Source of the DNA: Gramella sp. Hel_I_59
GTDB taxonomy: Bacteria > Bacteroidota > Bacteroidia > Flavobacteriales > Flavobacteriaceae
NCBI RefSeq assembly: GCF_006714895.1
Contig: NZ_VFME01000001.1
Location: 620,001 to 684,000 of the forward strand
Direction of reading: 5' to 3'
Length of the DNA: 64,000 nt
Under the pieces are notes generated by a model. It searched no databases. It worked only from the letters and a program-made list of their open reading frames with translations, and was not told the origin of the DNA. Positions 5,992 through 15,774 of this stretch are shown here, in pieces. Both the position numbers and the translations under genes were made by a program. The number at the start of each line of letters is the position of its first letter. Position 1 is the stretch's first letter.

Positions 5992-8900
5992 TTGAGACAA
6001 TCTAATATAGTGTTCCGGTTATTCCTTGTAGTTTTTATGGGAATGATTGTGAAGGGTACGGCACAGGTTCATAAATCTCTGCAGGAAGTCAGGATGATCA
6101 ATAGCTTTACTAATGCTGAAAATGTCCATATTCAGCAGGCTAACGGGGATCATCTTTGGATCACAACACCACTAAAAGTTATTCGATATAACTCTGCGGA
6201 AGTAGAGGATTACAACAAATTTCGGGGTATTCCCGCTGAGATTGGGAAACAATATAATGCTACTTTGACAGATTCCAGGGGGCAGGTATGGCTTACCGGA
6301 GACAAAGGTATTGCTGTTCTCGAGAGCGGAAAACAGGATTTTAGATTTGTTAGTTCCATGCCCGGGAAGGTCTATGAGATGCTGGAAGACCCGGTGGGTC
6401 AGTTATGGCTGGCTGCAGAAAACGGTATTTTCAAGCTGAACGTCGATTCAGAAGCCAAAGATTTCGGACTTTCAAGATTTCTTTCTGAAAATACGCAGGC
6501 AACAACTTCCACTATCTTTAACGATGAAATTATTTTTGCCGGGCCAAATGCTGTGATCGCTATTAATAGAAGATCCGGGAAATTCAGACGACTTAAAACT
6601 TCATATTACGAAAATCTGGAGTTTACAGCACTTTTACCATTCGGCAATAAATTGTTACTGGCTACCAACAGAAAGGGTATGTTCGAATTTGATGCGCAAC
6701 TAGATAGATTTCAGAAGATCTACAGGTTGCCTTTCGATCTTACCAGAGGTCATATTACAGATTTACTCAAAACCAACGAAAAGGTCATTGCTCTTACCCG
6801 TGATAATGGGGTGTATAAATTCGATGAGGAACTAAAGTTTATTAAAAAAGAGGAAAGCTTTCCGAAGCAATTATTTGCAGCTCAGTTAAATGATAAAAAT
6901 TTACTCTGGCTAGTTGGAAACGACGGACTCTATTTGAAAAATCTATCTTCAGAATCAATATGGCAGCTACATCATGATCCTGCGAAATATTCGAGTCTGG
7001 CAGGTAATAGGTTAAGTGCCATGGCGACAGATTCTCGCGGACACGTTTGGTTTGGAACCAGTGAAGGCCTGAGCATCTGGAATCCTGAGACCGATCGCTA
7101 TAGTCATATCAAAAATTTAAACTACAAAAAAGCCAGACAAAATCCCGATAAGATAACTTCCATTGCTGCTAACGGAAAGTATGTTTGGGTTGCGACCAGC
7201 GAAGATGGAGTGTATAAGATTAATATCAATACACTTCTTAGAGCTCATTATGCACCCACAGCACTTTACAAAACAGAGGTTCTGGAGGCAAATACATTAT
7301 TTATTGACTCTTCTGAAAATACATGGATAGGTGGCGAAACAGGTTATTTGACCAGGATCAGTACTTCCAATGAGATCAAAACCTTTCCATTAAAAGAAGT
7401 TCAGGCAATTGCAGAACTCGGACCCAGAAAACTGATCGTAGCAACCAGGAATCGTGTTCATTCCATAGATCCCGTAAGTGGTCGTATTAGCGATCTTGAT
7501 AATCTTACTGCCAGCGAAACCATGCATTATTATGCGATTAACCAATTGTATATCACGCAGGAAGGTATAGGTCTATTTGCAACAGAAGGCACAGGTTTGA
7601 TCGCGTACAATTTCGAAACGGAGGCTTTAGAAATCTTTGATGAAGAATTTGGATTACCGTCTAATAATGTGGAAGGAGTGATCGTGGAGGATGAAAATTA
7701 CTGGATCTCTACAGATGAAGGCCTTGCTAGTTATGACCCAGGCGAGAAGAACTTAAGAGTATTTAGCGAATTAAACGGACTTACAACTTCTGAACTAACT
7801 ACAGGTTTTACTAAAATGACCAACGGTTCCCTTGTTCTGGGTACCGCAAATGGGGTCAATATTTTTAAGCCGAAAAGTATGCTGGCGCAGCAGGAACTGA
7901 AACCAGAAGTGGAATTCAGAACTCTTATGCAAGCTTCAGTTCGTAATGAAAAGCAAAGAAGGATCTCATTATTAAGTGGTTCGATCATCGAAGTAAAAGA
8001 AAATACTGGTTTCCAGGTAGCATTTCAGGGATTATCATTCTGGACTCCAGATGAATTGCTTTATAGCTGGAGAATGCAGGGAATCGAAGATGAATGGTCC
8101 AAACCTTCAAAAGTGAATTCAGCGAGTTATGCCAGTCTGCCTCCGGGAAATTATATGTTCGAAGTAAGGTCAAAACTACCAAATTCCAGTTGGTCTGAAG
8201 TTAAGCAGATTCCCGTAGAAGTCGCAGCAGTTTCAGGAGGAATTGGAGTGGTGTATCTATTTATGGGCATTGGAATTATAGCGGCTGTGATCATATTTGC
8301 ATATGTATTTGTGCTTCGTTCCAGAAATGCCGATAGACAGGCCAAGGAAGAACTTAGAGCAAAACTGCAACAGGAGTTTCAGAAACCTGTAGAAAGCGCG
8401 GTACAATCCTTAAGTAAAATATCAGCTTCCAAAGATACGGATAGCCATGAGGATCTACAGCGATATGCTGCAAGGTTTGATGATCTGTTCAACCAGATCC
8501 TGAATTTTAATTATGAAGAATCTGTCTATGAAATTTCCAGTATAAAATTAGATGCACATCTTCCAGAGGTGGTAAGTGAGATCGAACCTGTCTACAAATT
8601 AAAAGATCTCGATTTGATCATTAATAACCATTGGGGAGAAGAACCTTTTTATTACAATCTCGAGATGCTGGATAAGATCTTTTTTAGTTTGATATCGGGA
8701 AGTGCCGGATATTCGGTTAAAAATGGAAAGATCATTCTAAATCTTATTCGTACTGGTGCTGGAGATCTAAAAGTTCAGATTACAGATACCGGAAAAGGAA
8801 TTCCTGCGCAGGATATTAAGTTGCTGGAAAAGAAGCGTGGTCTGGATCAACGAATGAAATTCAGAGATAAGAGCGGACTTCGTTATATCCTTAAAGCTAT

Positions 8901-9840
8901 GGAACTCATTAATAAAGCAGGTGGAAGCTTCAATTTTGAAACGCAAAGTAATGAAGGTTCAACATACACAGCGGTATTAAAGAACAGGCAGGAAGATTAT
9001 CGCAGAGTGCCACAACGAGCTGCCGGTATCCTTCAGTCAAAAAACACTCAGAAAGCAATTGCTGAATCCCTTCCGAAGGAAATTGAGAATATTAGTGGCA
9101 GTAAGATATTGATTATTGATTCTGAAACTTCCTCTAGGGAACTGCTGGCGAATTCAATTGGTCAACATTGCCAGGTTTATCAGGCGGCAACGGCTGAAGA
9201 GGGCATTGAGAAAGCAAATATGATCTTCCCAGATATCATTATTGCAGCGAGTATGCTATCAGATATGAACACTATTCAGCTATCTAAAATGCTTAGACGT
9301 AATCCGGGTCTAAATCATATCAATATTTTTATGATTACTAGTGAAGGTCAGCAATTCGACGCAGAACAGGTAGCTGAAATCTCAGAACTTATCAGTCAAC
9401 CTCTGAATATGTCATTATTGATGAACAAGATCGCTTCAACCTTGAAAAGTCAGCAGGAATTTCGAGAAGACTTCATCAAAAGTCATTTGCAAAGTGGTCA
9501 ACTGGCTTACAGGTCTGAGCGTGATAGAAAATTTATTCAGGAATCAAAACAGACTATCCTTGATAATATCGAAAAAGATAATTACACAGTGCACGATCTT
9601 AGCGCATCCTTAGGTATTTCAAGCAACACATTGTTTATGAAACTTAAAAGTCTGGTGAACCTTTCACCTCAGGAATTTATAGAGTTTGTTCATGCAGAAT
9701 TCGGAAGAGAATTGCTGAACGATGGAGACTTTAATACCATGGAGGTTGCCTACAAGGCTGGATTCTCGAGTCCAAAACGCCTTCAGGAAAGTCTGAAGAA
9801 ATTCTACGGAAAAGATTATAAGTCAATAGTAGAGCGGTAA
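5992..9840 (+). CDS. Propeller-sensor hybrid two-component-type regulator with degenerate kinase and receiver, AraC output
   Basis: 1282 aa from a TTG start, which gives a good signal sequence (MRQSNIVFRLFLVVFMGMIV). Order: periplasmic two-component-propeller repeats (about 26-650, for example DSRGQVWLTGDKGIAVLE and DSRGHVWFGTSEGLSIW), a Y_Y_Y domain (about 650-740), a membrane helix (about 750-775), kinase-like, receiver-like (about 1036-1155) and AraC HTH (about 1175-1282). Normally such HTCS proteins autophosphorylate and switch polysaccharide-use operons. Here the H-box histidine is Q794 (QQEFQKP), the N-box Asn is G903, the receiver reads IIDSE rather than DDE, the phosphoacceptor Asp is A1086 (PDIIIAASM) and the conserved Lys is Q1136 (ISQPLN). 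DTGKGIP of the G1 box remains. The HTH looks intact. It faces glgB/GH31 across a shared terminator. Confidence 0.93.
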   Translation: MRQSNIVFRLFLVVFMGMIVKGTAQVHKSLQEVRMINSFTNAENVHIQQANGDHLWITTPLKVIRYNSAEVEDYNKFRGIPAEIGKQYNATLTDSRGQVWLTGDKGIAVLESGKQDFRFVSSMPGKVYEMLEDPVGQLWLAAENGIFKLNVDSEAKDFGLSRFLSENTQATTSTIFNDEIIFAGPNAVIAINRRSGKFRRLKTSYYENLEFTALLPFGNKLLLATNRKGMFEFDAQLDRFQKIYRLPFDLTRGHITDLLKTNEKVIALTRDNGVYKFDEELKFIKKEESFPKQLFAAQLNDKNLLWLVGNDGLYLKNLSSESIWQLHHDPAKYSSLAGNRLSAMATDSRGHVWFGTSEGLSIWNPETDRYSHIKNLNYKKARQNPDKITSIAANGKYVWVATSEDGVYKININTLLRAHYAPTALYKTEVLEANTLFIDSSENTWIGGETGYLTRISTSNEIKTFPLKEVQAIAELGPRKLIVATRNRVHSIDPVSGRISDLDNLTASETMHYYAINQLYITQEGIGLFATEGTGLIAYNFETEALEIFDEEFGLPSNNVEGVIVEDENYWISTDEGLASYDPGEKNLRVFSELNGLTTSELTTGFTKMTNGSLVLGTANGVNIFKPKSMLAQQELKPEVEFRTLMQASVRNEKQRRISLLSGSIIEVKENTGFQVAFQGLSFWTPDELLYSWRMQGIEDEWSKPSKVNSASYASLPPGNYMFEVRSKLPNSSWSEVKQIPVEVAAVSGGIGVVYLFMGIGIIAAVIIFAYVFVLRSRNADRQAKEELRAKLQQEFQKPVESAVQSLSKISASKDTDSHEDLQRYAARFDDLFNQILNFNYEESVYEISSIKLDAHLPEVVSEIEPVYKLKDLDLIINNHWGEEPFYYNLEMLDKIFFSLISGSAGYSVKNGKIILNLIRTGAGDLKVQITDTGKGIPAQDIKLLEKKRGLDQRMKFRDKSGLRYILKAMELINKAGGSFNFETQSNEGSTYTAVLKNRQEDYRRVPQRAAGILQSKNTQKAIAESLPKEIENISGSKILIIDSETSSRELLANSIGQHCQVYQAATAEEGIEKANMIFPDIIIAASMLSDMNTIQLSKMLRRNPGLNHINIFMITSEGQQFDAEQVAEISELISQPLNMSLLMNKIASTLKSQQEFREDFIKSHLQSGQLAYRSERDRKFIQESKQTILDNIEKDNYTVHDLSASLGISSNTLFMKLKSLVNLSPQEFIEFVHAEFGRELLNDGDFNTMEVAYKAGFSSPKRLQESLKKFYGKDYKSIVER

Positions 9841-9865
9841 TTTCCATTATCCATTCCATAAAAAA

Positions 9866-9891
9866 AGCCTGTTCACAAGAACAGGCTTTTT
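9866..9891. terminator. Bidirectional terminator
   Basis: AGCCTGTTC (9866-9874), loop ACAA, GAACAGGCT (9879-9887), flanked by A and T runs. It serves the propeller regulator (+) and the glgB-GH31 operon (-). Confidence 0.9.
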
Positions 9892-9910
9892 ACTTTCTAA
9901 TAATAGTGAT

Positions 9911-12310
9911 TTATCCTACCAGTTGTAGTTCACTAAAATCTTTTTTAATGATCATGCTTTTTTCTTCAGCATTGTATTGAAGTGTTTCTAATGGCACTTC
10001 TTCATTTTCGTAGAATACTCTTCTAATTTCAAATGGAAGTCCGTGTAAATTTAGCTTAAAAGTGTCATAGGAAGCTGAGAACTTTCCGCTCTTATGCTGC
10101 TGGATGATCACCTCATCTTCCTTACCTGTTAGCTTAAATGTGCGAAGGCTATAGATGTTTTGTCGGTATTCATACCCATCATGCGCATCTTCATAAAATT
10201 CTGAATTCTCTTTTCCTAGTTTGTAATATACATCAAGCGTCATTTGTTCAATCTCTACCTGATCTACATATTGCTGGATCGGGTATTTAGGAATTATTGC
10301 TCCGGCCTTGATAAATATAGGTACGATATCCAGTGGCGCGTCAACCCAAATTTCCTTACCACCATTTACCAGGTTATCGTTCCAGAAGTTGTACCACTGG
10401 CCTTTTGGAATATACATTCTTCGTCCCTGTACATTTGGTTCCTGAATTGGGCACACCAGGATCTGGTTTCCGAAGATAAATTCATCAGATCTATAGTGGG
10501 TTTGCACATCTTCCTGATCAAAATAAACCAGCGGTTTTAGAATTGGCTGCCCTTCCTGGACGTAATTATAGAACGCAGTGTATAAATATGGCAATAGCTG
10601 ATAACGCAATTCTACGAACTTCCTGCTAATGTCAAGTACGTCCTCTCCGAAGAACCATGGTTCCTGTTCGCCATGATCTCCCGAGGAATGAACACGGCAG
10701 AAAGGATGAAATATTCCTAGTTGTATCCATCTGGTATAAAGTTCTCCTGAAGGCTGCTCGGCAAAACCACCAATATCAGATCCGGCAAAGCTCATTCCGC
10801 TCATACAAAGTCGTTGTATCTGGACATTTGCAAGCCATAAATGTTCCCAGGTAGCTACGTTGTCACCAGTCCAGGTTGAAGTATAGCGCTGTCCTCCAGA
10901 ATAATTAGCCCTGGTAATAATGAACGGCCGCTTCGGGAAATTGAATTTTTTAACTCCTTCATAGGTGGCTCTCGCCATCTGCATTCCGTAGATATTATGA
11001 GCTTTTCTATGGCTACATGCATGACCATCATAATCATGTCTAACATCCAGCGGGAAAGTTTTTCCTGGAACCTCCATCACTGCCGGTTCGTTCATATCGT
11101 TCCAGACTCCTTTTACTCCAATTTCACCAATAAGTTCCCTGTATAAACCGCTCCACCATTCCCGTACATCGGGATTAGTGAAATCGGGGAAGTAACATTC
11201 CCCTGGCCAGACCTTACCTCGCATGTATGGTCCATCTGCACGGCGGCAGAAATAGTCTTTGTCTAAAGCTTCTTTAAAAACGTCATAGCTCAGGTCTATT
11301 TTAATACCTGGATCTATGATGGCAACGGTTTTAAATCCATCTTCTTCCAGTTCACGAACCATTCGTTTAGGATCTGGAAAAAATTCTTTGTTCCACGTAA
11401 AGCAACGGAAACCTTCCATATAGTCAATATCCAGGTAAATCGCATCACATGGAAAATTCAATTCCCTGAATTTTGAAGTGATTTCCTTGACCTTGCTTTC
11501 AGGATAATAGCTCCATTTACACTGGTGAAATCCCAATGCCCACATTGGTGGCAATTCCGGTTTACCGGTAAGATCTGTATACGTCGTGAGGACATCGGTC
11601 ATTTGCGGACCGTAGATGAAATAATAATTCATCTCCCCACCATCTGCCCAAAAGCTGGTTACATTTCTACGTTCACTACAAAAATCAAAATGTGTTTTAA
11701 ATGTGTTGTCGAAAAAGATTCCGTAGGAAATATTTTGTTGAAGCCCCATGTAGAAAGGAACCGCTTTATAAAGTTCGTTCGTATCTTTTCCGTAAGCATA
11801 TTGATCTGTATTCCAGAGGCTCAGTCTTTTACCCTTTAAATTGAAGTTGGTTGGCTTGTCTCCAAGTCCGAAATAACTTTCCTGGTCTTTCGAAGATTTG
11901 CTCATTTTCACAAAATTCCCTCCAAACTCAAAGCTTTCTTCCCAATGGAAACCGAGTTCGTCTTCCAGAATGATCTTGCCGCTATGTTCATACATACCTA
12001 CACGAAGATCGTCTTTGGCGACTTTACAAATGAACTTTTCGGTCTTTACAACTACGTGTGTTTCGTTTTCAGAAATTTCCAGGTGATTAAATCCATGAGG
12101 ATGGTTTTGATCTACTGCATATGAAAAGTCGTGCTCAAAAATACCATTCGTGGTATATCGAAATCGCATCATGTTGTCCCGAAGGATCGTTAACTGTAGC
12201 CTTACGCCATTTTTCGTGATAAAATTTACGGTATCCTGATCGTGTTCATAAGAAATCAGGCTGGTAGGGTATAGATTCCCCTTATGTTCAAGTTCTGTAT
12301 TTGTAATCAT
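9911..12310 (-). CDS. Glycoside hydrolase family 31 alpha-glucosidase, cytoplasmic
   Basis: 799 aa, the usual GH31 size, with an N-terminal beta domain, TIM barrel and C-terminal beta domains. The nucleophile is D405 in GVWNDMNEP and the acid/base is D483 in WTGDNVATWEHL. Other family landmarks are LGDKPTNFNLKG, HQCKWSYYPE, DAIYLDIDYMEGF and GSDIGGFAEQP. There is no signal peptide, so it acts in the cytoplasm on maltooligosaccharides or glycogen-derived glucosides. Alpha-xylosidase specificity cannot be excluded by eye. It is the second gene of an operon behind glgB (63-bp gap) and ends at the bidirectional terminator. Confidence 0.93.
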   Translation of the reverse strand: MITNTELEHKGNLYPTSLISYEHDQDTVNFITKNGVRLQLTILRDNMMRFRYTTNGIFEHDFSYAVDQNHPHGFNHLEISENETHVVVKTEKFICKVAKDDLRVGMYEHSGKIILEDELGFHWEESFEFGGNFVKMSKSSKDQESYFGLGDKPTNFNLKGKRLSLWNTDQYAYGKDTNELYKAVPFYMGLQQNISYGIFFDNTFKTHFDFCSERRNVTSFWADGGEMNYYFIYGPQMTDVLTTYTDLTGKPELPPMWALGFHQCKWSYYPESKVKEITSKFRELNFPCDAIYLDIDYMEGFRCFTWNKEFFPDPKRMVRELEEDGFKTVAIIDPGIKIDLSYDVFKEALDKDYFCRRADGPYMRGKVWPGECYFPDFTNPDVREWWSGLYRELIGEIGVKGVWNDMNEPAVMEVPGKTFPLDVRHDYDGHACSHRKAHNIYGMQMARATYEGVKKFNFPKRPFIITRANYSGGQRYTSTWTGDNVATWEHLWLANVQIQRLCMSGMSFAGSDIGGFAEQPSGELYTRWIQLGIFHPFCRVHSSGDHGEQEPWFFGEDVLDISRKFVELRYQLLPYLYTAFYNYVQEGQPILKPLVYFDQEDVQTHYRSDEFIFGNQILVCPIQEPNVQGRRMYIPKGQWYNFWNDNLVNGGKEIWVDAPLDIVPIFIKAGAIIPKYPIQQYVDQVEIEQMTLDVYYKLGKENSEFYEDAHDGYEYRQNIYSLRTFKLTGKEDEVIIQQHKSGKFSASYDTFKLNLHGLPFEIRRVFYENEEVPLETLQYNAEEKSMIIKKDFSELQLVG

Positions 12311-12373
12311 TTTTCTTAGCTTCTAATTATTCCGGCGATCAATAGTTGCAGCCAGAGTATGATTTTTTTGATA

Positions 12374-14281
12374 TTATGCAAGTTTAAATACCACTGTTGC
12401 GAGTGGAGGAATAGTAATTTTTGCTGAAAATTCTTTCCCGTGAAAAGCTTCTTTTTCGATTTTAATAGCATTATTCGTTACTCCAGATCCTCCGTATTTC
12501 GCAGCATCTGAATTATAAATCTCTTTTAGTTTTCCCTTCTTCGGAAGACCAATGGTATATTCTTTCAGGACGGTGGGAGTAAAATTACATACAACTGCCA
12601 GTATTTCTTTTTCTGAAGTTCCCTTTCTCAAATAACTAATCACCGAATTCTGATTGTCATCAAATGAGATCCATTCAAATCCTTCTTCACTGAATTGGTT
12701 ATCGTATAATGCAGGTTGTTTTTTATAAAGTATGTTGAGGTCGGTAAGTGCTTTCTTGATACCATTATGAGTATCCTGTTCCAGCAAATGCCAGTCCAGG
12801 CTGGTATTGTAGTTCCATTCTGCATACTGTCCCAGCTCAGCTCCCATAAATAAAAGTTTCGCTCCGGGATGTGTATACATATAACTATACATCAATCTCA
12901 AATTTGCGAAACGCTGCCAGTCGTCACCCGGCATTCTGCCAAGTAATGATTTTTTCCCGTAGACAACTTCATCGTGACTTAAGGGTAATACGAAGTTTTC
13001 AGTAAATGTATAGGTCATACTGAAGGTAATATCATTTTGATGATACCTGCGATGAATTGGATCCTTTTTAAAATATTCCAGGGTATCGTGCATCCAGCCC
13101 ATCATCCATTTCATTCCAAAACCTAAACCTCCATGGCTTACCGGCCTGGAAACTTTAGGAAATGAGGTGGATTCTTCAGCAATTGTTTGTACTCCCTGGA
13201 AGCTGCTATAAACTTCAGTATTAAGATCTTTAATAAAGCTAATGGCATCAAGGTTTTCTCTTCCGCCTTCAGCATTAGGTTCCCATTCACCATCTTCTCT
13301 TGAATAATCCAGGTATAACATGGAAGCTACGGCATCAACACGAAGTCCGTCAATATGATATTTATCCAGCCAGAAAACTGCGTTGCTAATTAGAAAGGAG
13401 CGCACTTCATTTCTGCCATAATTAAAAATAAGACTTTTCCAGTCCTGGTGATAGCCTTTTCGGGGATCTGGATGTTCGTATAGATGCGACCCATCAAATT
13501 TACCTAGACCATGTTTATCTTCAGGAAAATGTGAAGGCACCCAATCCAGAATAACTCCAATTCCCGCTTTGTGAAAAGCATCCAGCAATTGCATGAATTC
13601 CTGGGGATCGCCAAACCTGGAGGTTGGAGCAAAATATCCAGTTAATTGATAGCCCCAGCTCGGGTCGTAAGGGAATTCCATAATTGGCATGAATTCTACA
13701 TGCGTGAATTCCATTTCCTTTACATAACCAACCAACTCATCTGCCATTTCAAGGTAAGTAAGAGAACGGTTTTCGAGGGTATTCTTTCTCCACGAGCCAA
13801 GATGAACTTCATAAACAGAATAAGGCTTATCCAGTGCATTCACCTCTTCACGACGGGACATGAACTTCTTATCCTTCCATTTATAATCCAGATCCCAGAC
13901 AATAGAGGCTGTATTTGGTGGGTGTTCACATCTTAAAGCGTAAGGATCAGCCTTTTCAAGAATTTCTCCATCGTTATTAGATACTATTCTGAATTTATAC
14001 TTATCACCTTTTTTTACACCCGGAATAAAACCTTCCCAGATGCCACTTTCATCCCAGCGTACATTTAGAGAATGGTCATCAATATTCCAGTAATTAAAAT
14101 CTCCAATTACAGAAACCGACTTTGCCGAAGGAGCCCAGACAGAAAAGTAAACCCCATCCTGTCCTTCATGTGTTATTAAATGAGCACCGAACTTTTCGTA
14201 CAGTCTGTAGTGTTTACCCGATCTAAAAAGTGAAATGTCAAATTCTGTAAATAATGAGTAAACCTGTACTTCCTGTTTCAT
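12374..14281 (-). CDS. glgB: 1,4-alpha-glucan (glycogen) branching enzyme
   Basis: Cytoplasmic GH13 enzyme that makes alpha-1,6 branches in glycogen. 635 aa: shorter than the E. coli enzyme because only one N-terminal CBM48 module is present (about 30-130, GVYFSVWAPSAKSVSVIGDF). The catalytic barrel shows D316 (GLRVDAV), E369 (IAEEST) and D437 (LSHDEV). The spacing between these is the same as in the E. coli enzyme as I recall it. The C-terminal all-beta domain ends TIPPLATVVFKLA. First gene of an operon with the GH31 glucosidase. No glgA, glgC or glgP in the window. About 270 bp of AT-rich DNA without a gene lies upstream and should hold the promoter. Confidence 0.95.
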   Translation of the reverse strand: MKQEVQVYSLFTEFDISLFRSGKHYRLYEKFGAHLITHEGQDGVYFSVWAPSAKSVSVIGDFNYWNIDDHSLNVRWDESGIWEGFIPGVKKGDKYKFRIVSNNDGEILEKADPYALRCEHPPNTASIVWDLDYKWKDKKFMSRREEVNALDKPYSVYEVHLGSWRKNTLENRSLTYLEMADELVGYVKEMEFTHVEFMPIMEFPYDPSWGYQLTGYFAPTSRFGDPQEFMQLLDAFHKAGIGVILDWVPSHFPEDKHGLGKFDGSHLYEHPDPRKGYHQDWKSLIFNYGRNEVRSFLISNAVFWLDKYHIDGLRVDAVASMLYLDYSREDGEWEPNAEGGRENLDAISFIKDLNTEVYSSFQGVQTIAEESTSFPKVSRPVSHGGLGFGMKWMMGWMHDTLEYFKKDPIHRRYHQNDITFSMTYTFTENFVLPLSHDEVVYGKKSLLGRMPGDDWQRFANLRLMYSYMYTHPGAKLLFMGAELGQYAEWNYNTSLDWHLLEQDTHNGIKKALTDLNILYKKQPALYDNQFSEEGFEWISFDDNQNSVISYLRKGTSEKEILAVVCNFTPTVLKEYTIGLPKKGKLKEIYNSDAAKYGGSGVTNNAIKIEKEAFHGKEFSAKITIPPLATVVFKLA

Positions 14282-14550
14282 GCGTCGTTTTTAATTGTAT
14301 TTACGGTTAAATTTTATTTTTAAAAATTCTCTGTTGAATTAGACCCAGATTTGATTCCTGAAATTACCGATCAGGAAATAAAAATAACAAACTGATATTT
14401 AAAAATACCGGCAATCTCAAAGTTGTTTCAGTTTTTGAGCTTTAATTGAGGAGTTTATAGTGAAATCCTGTATTCGTTTATAATTTGCTGAGGATTAAGT
14501 TTTAAACGGTTAATTTATTGCAGATTCCCGAATAATATAAATGCATAAAA

Positions 14551-15177
14551 TTAGGCATTCTGGAGACTATCGAGTTTATTAGGCGCCACCGGAGCGAGTA
14601 CGGCATTATCAACAGGCTTAGTGGACTTTAAATAACGAAAAATAGACTCAAGATCTTTATCGGTCAGCTCGCTGTAATTTTGCCACGGCATAGGTGGCAA
14701 GATCATCCTGCCACCGGAATCTCCTTTGAGTTTCCCTTCTCTTATGGCAGTTTTGAACCTTCGCATGCTCCAGTTACCCAGTCCCGTGTCACTCGAGGTA
14801 AGATTTGAAGCATAACTAATTCCCCATGGACCTATGGCCACGGTAAGATCGCCGCTCATTTGTATCCATCCATTTTTTATCGCTTCTGAAGAAAACGTAG
14901 GAAGACTATCTCCTGCCTGGTAACCTGAAAGTGCTAACTCTGGTATAACCTGTGGACCTCTTTCTGTCATTCGTTTTGGCGAATGGCAATCATGGCAACC
15001 TATGGTATTCACGAGGTATTCTCCATGCGAAATACTGTCCTGAAGGCTAAGTTCTTCAACTGGAACTTCAGCGTAATCTCGCTTATCCTGACAGGAAATA
15101 AGTAAGATATTCAAAGCTAAGAAGCTAGTAATTATAAATTTGAATAAGATCGATGGGCTTTTTTTAGAAATTTCCAT
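14551..15177 (-). CDS. Mono-heme c-type cytochrome lipoprotein
   Basis: 208 aa. The N-terminus has a hydrophobic segment, ILFKFIITSFLALNILLISC, with a lipobox-like end, LISCQ. One heme site is visible: GCHDCHSPK (C-x-x-C-H), and a candidate axial methionine lies in MILPPMPWQNYSELTDKDLE. The last part (DLESIFRYLKSTKPV) is the final helix typical of class I cytochrome c. It probably carries electrons on the periplasmic face, tethered by lipid. No oxidase or dehydrogenase partner gene is adjacent, so the pathway is unknown. Divergent from the SpoU methyltransferase gene. Confidence 0.85.
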   Translation of the reverse strand: MEISKKSPSILFKFIITSFLALNILLISCQDKRDYAEVPVEELSLQDSISHGEYLVNTIGCHDCHSPKRMTERGPQVIPELALSGYQAGDSLPTFSSEAIKNGWIQMSGDLTVAIGPWGISYASNLTSSDTGLGNWSMRRFKTAIREGKLKGDSGGRMILPPMPWQNYSELTDKDLESIFRYLKSTKPVDNAVLAPVAPNKLDSLQNA

Positions 15178-15297
15178 AAGATTGCAATTAGTTGATTGTC
15201 AGTACTTAAAAATAATAAATTTTTCATTATTAGTAGTTCTACTATTCATGGCACTACTGAAGTTTTACTTCTATTCTGAAATTTGGAGCGCTAATAG

Positions 15298-15305
15298 TAC
15301 CTTTG
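15298..15305 (+). promoter_or_regulatory. -7 box of the SpoU methyltransferase gene
   Basis: TACCTTTG, a perfect TAnnTTTG. TCTG at 15275-15278, 19 bp upstream, is one mismatch from the -33 TTTG. The ATG follows at 15310, so the leader would be extremely short. Confidence 0.55.
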
Positions 15306-15309
15306 TAAA

Positions 15310-15774
15310 ATGACAACAAACAACCTCGAACAGGGATTTTTTGGAATCGGAATTCAAAATGGTAAGACGCCTGAAAATCTCGGTGTTTTATGGCGTTCAG
15401 CTCAAAATATGGGAGCGAGTTTTATTTTCACCATAGGCAACCGGTACGCGAAACAAGCCTGTGATACCCATAAGGCTGTAGGTGCAATGCCTTATTTTCA
15501 TTATGAAAGTTTCGAGGAATTCTATAAACACCTTCCGAAAGGTGCAATGCTTGTAGGCGTGGAGCTGGCTGAAAGTGCAGTTCCTCTGGAAACCTTTAAA
15601 CATCCCAGGCGCTGTGTCTATTTGCTTGGGGCTGAGGACCATGGTCTCTCCAATCAGGCGATCGAAAAATCACATCATCTGATAAAGTTTAGTTCTACTT
15701 TAAGTTTGAATGTTTCTGTAGCCGGAAGTATCGTAATGTATGACCGCGGAATGAAATCTGAATTCTCTACCTAA
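15310..15774 (+). CDS. SpoU/TrmH-family RNA 2'-O-methyltransferase
   Basis: 154 aa, the minimal SPOUT core without an RNA-binding extension, like TrmL or YibK. Motif 1 is NLGVLWRSAQNMGA, motif 2 YLLGAEDHGLS, motif 3 SLNVSVAGSIVMYDR; the last two form the trefoil knot that binds S-adenosylmethionine. The substrate could be a tRNA or rRNA ribose. Its stop codon overlaps the stop of the convergent gene by 4 bp (15771-15774) with no terminator between them. Confidence 0.9.
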   Translation: MTTNNLEQGFFGIGIQNGKTPENLGVLWRSAQNMGASFIFTIGNRYAKQACDTHKAVGAMPYFHYESFEEFYKHLPKGAMLVGVELAESAVPLETFKHPRRCVYLLGAEDHGLSNQAIEKSHHLIKFSSTLSLNVSVAGSIVMYDRGMKSEFST

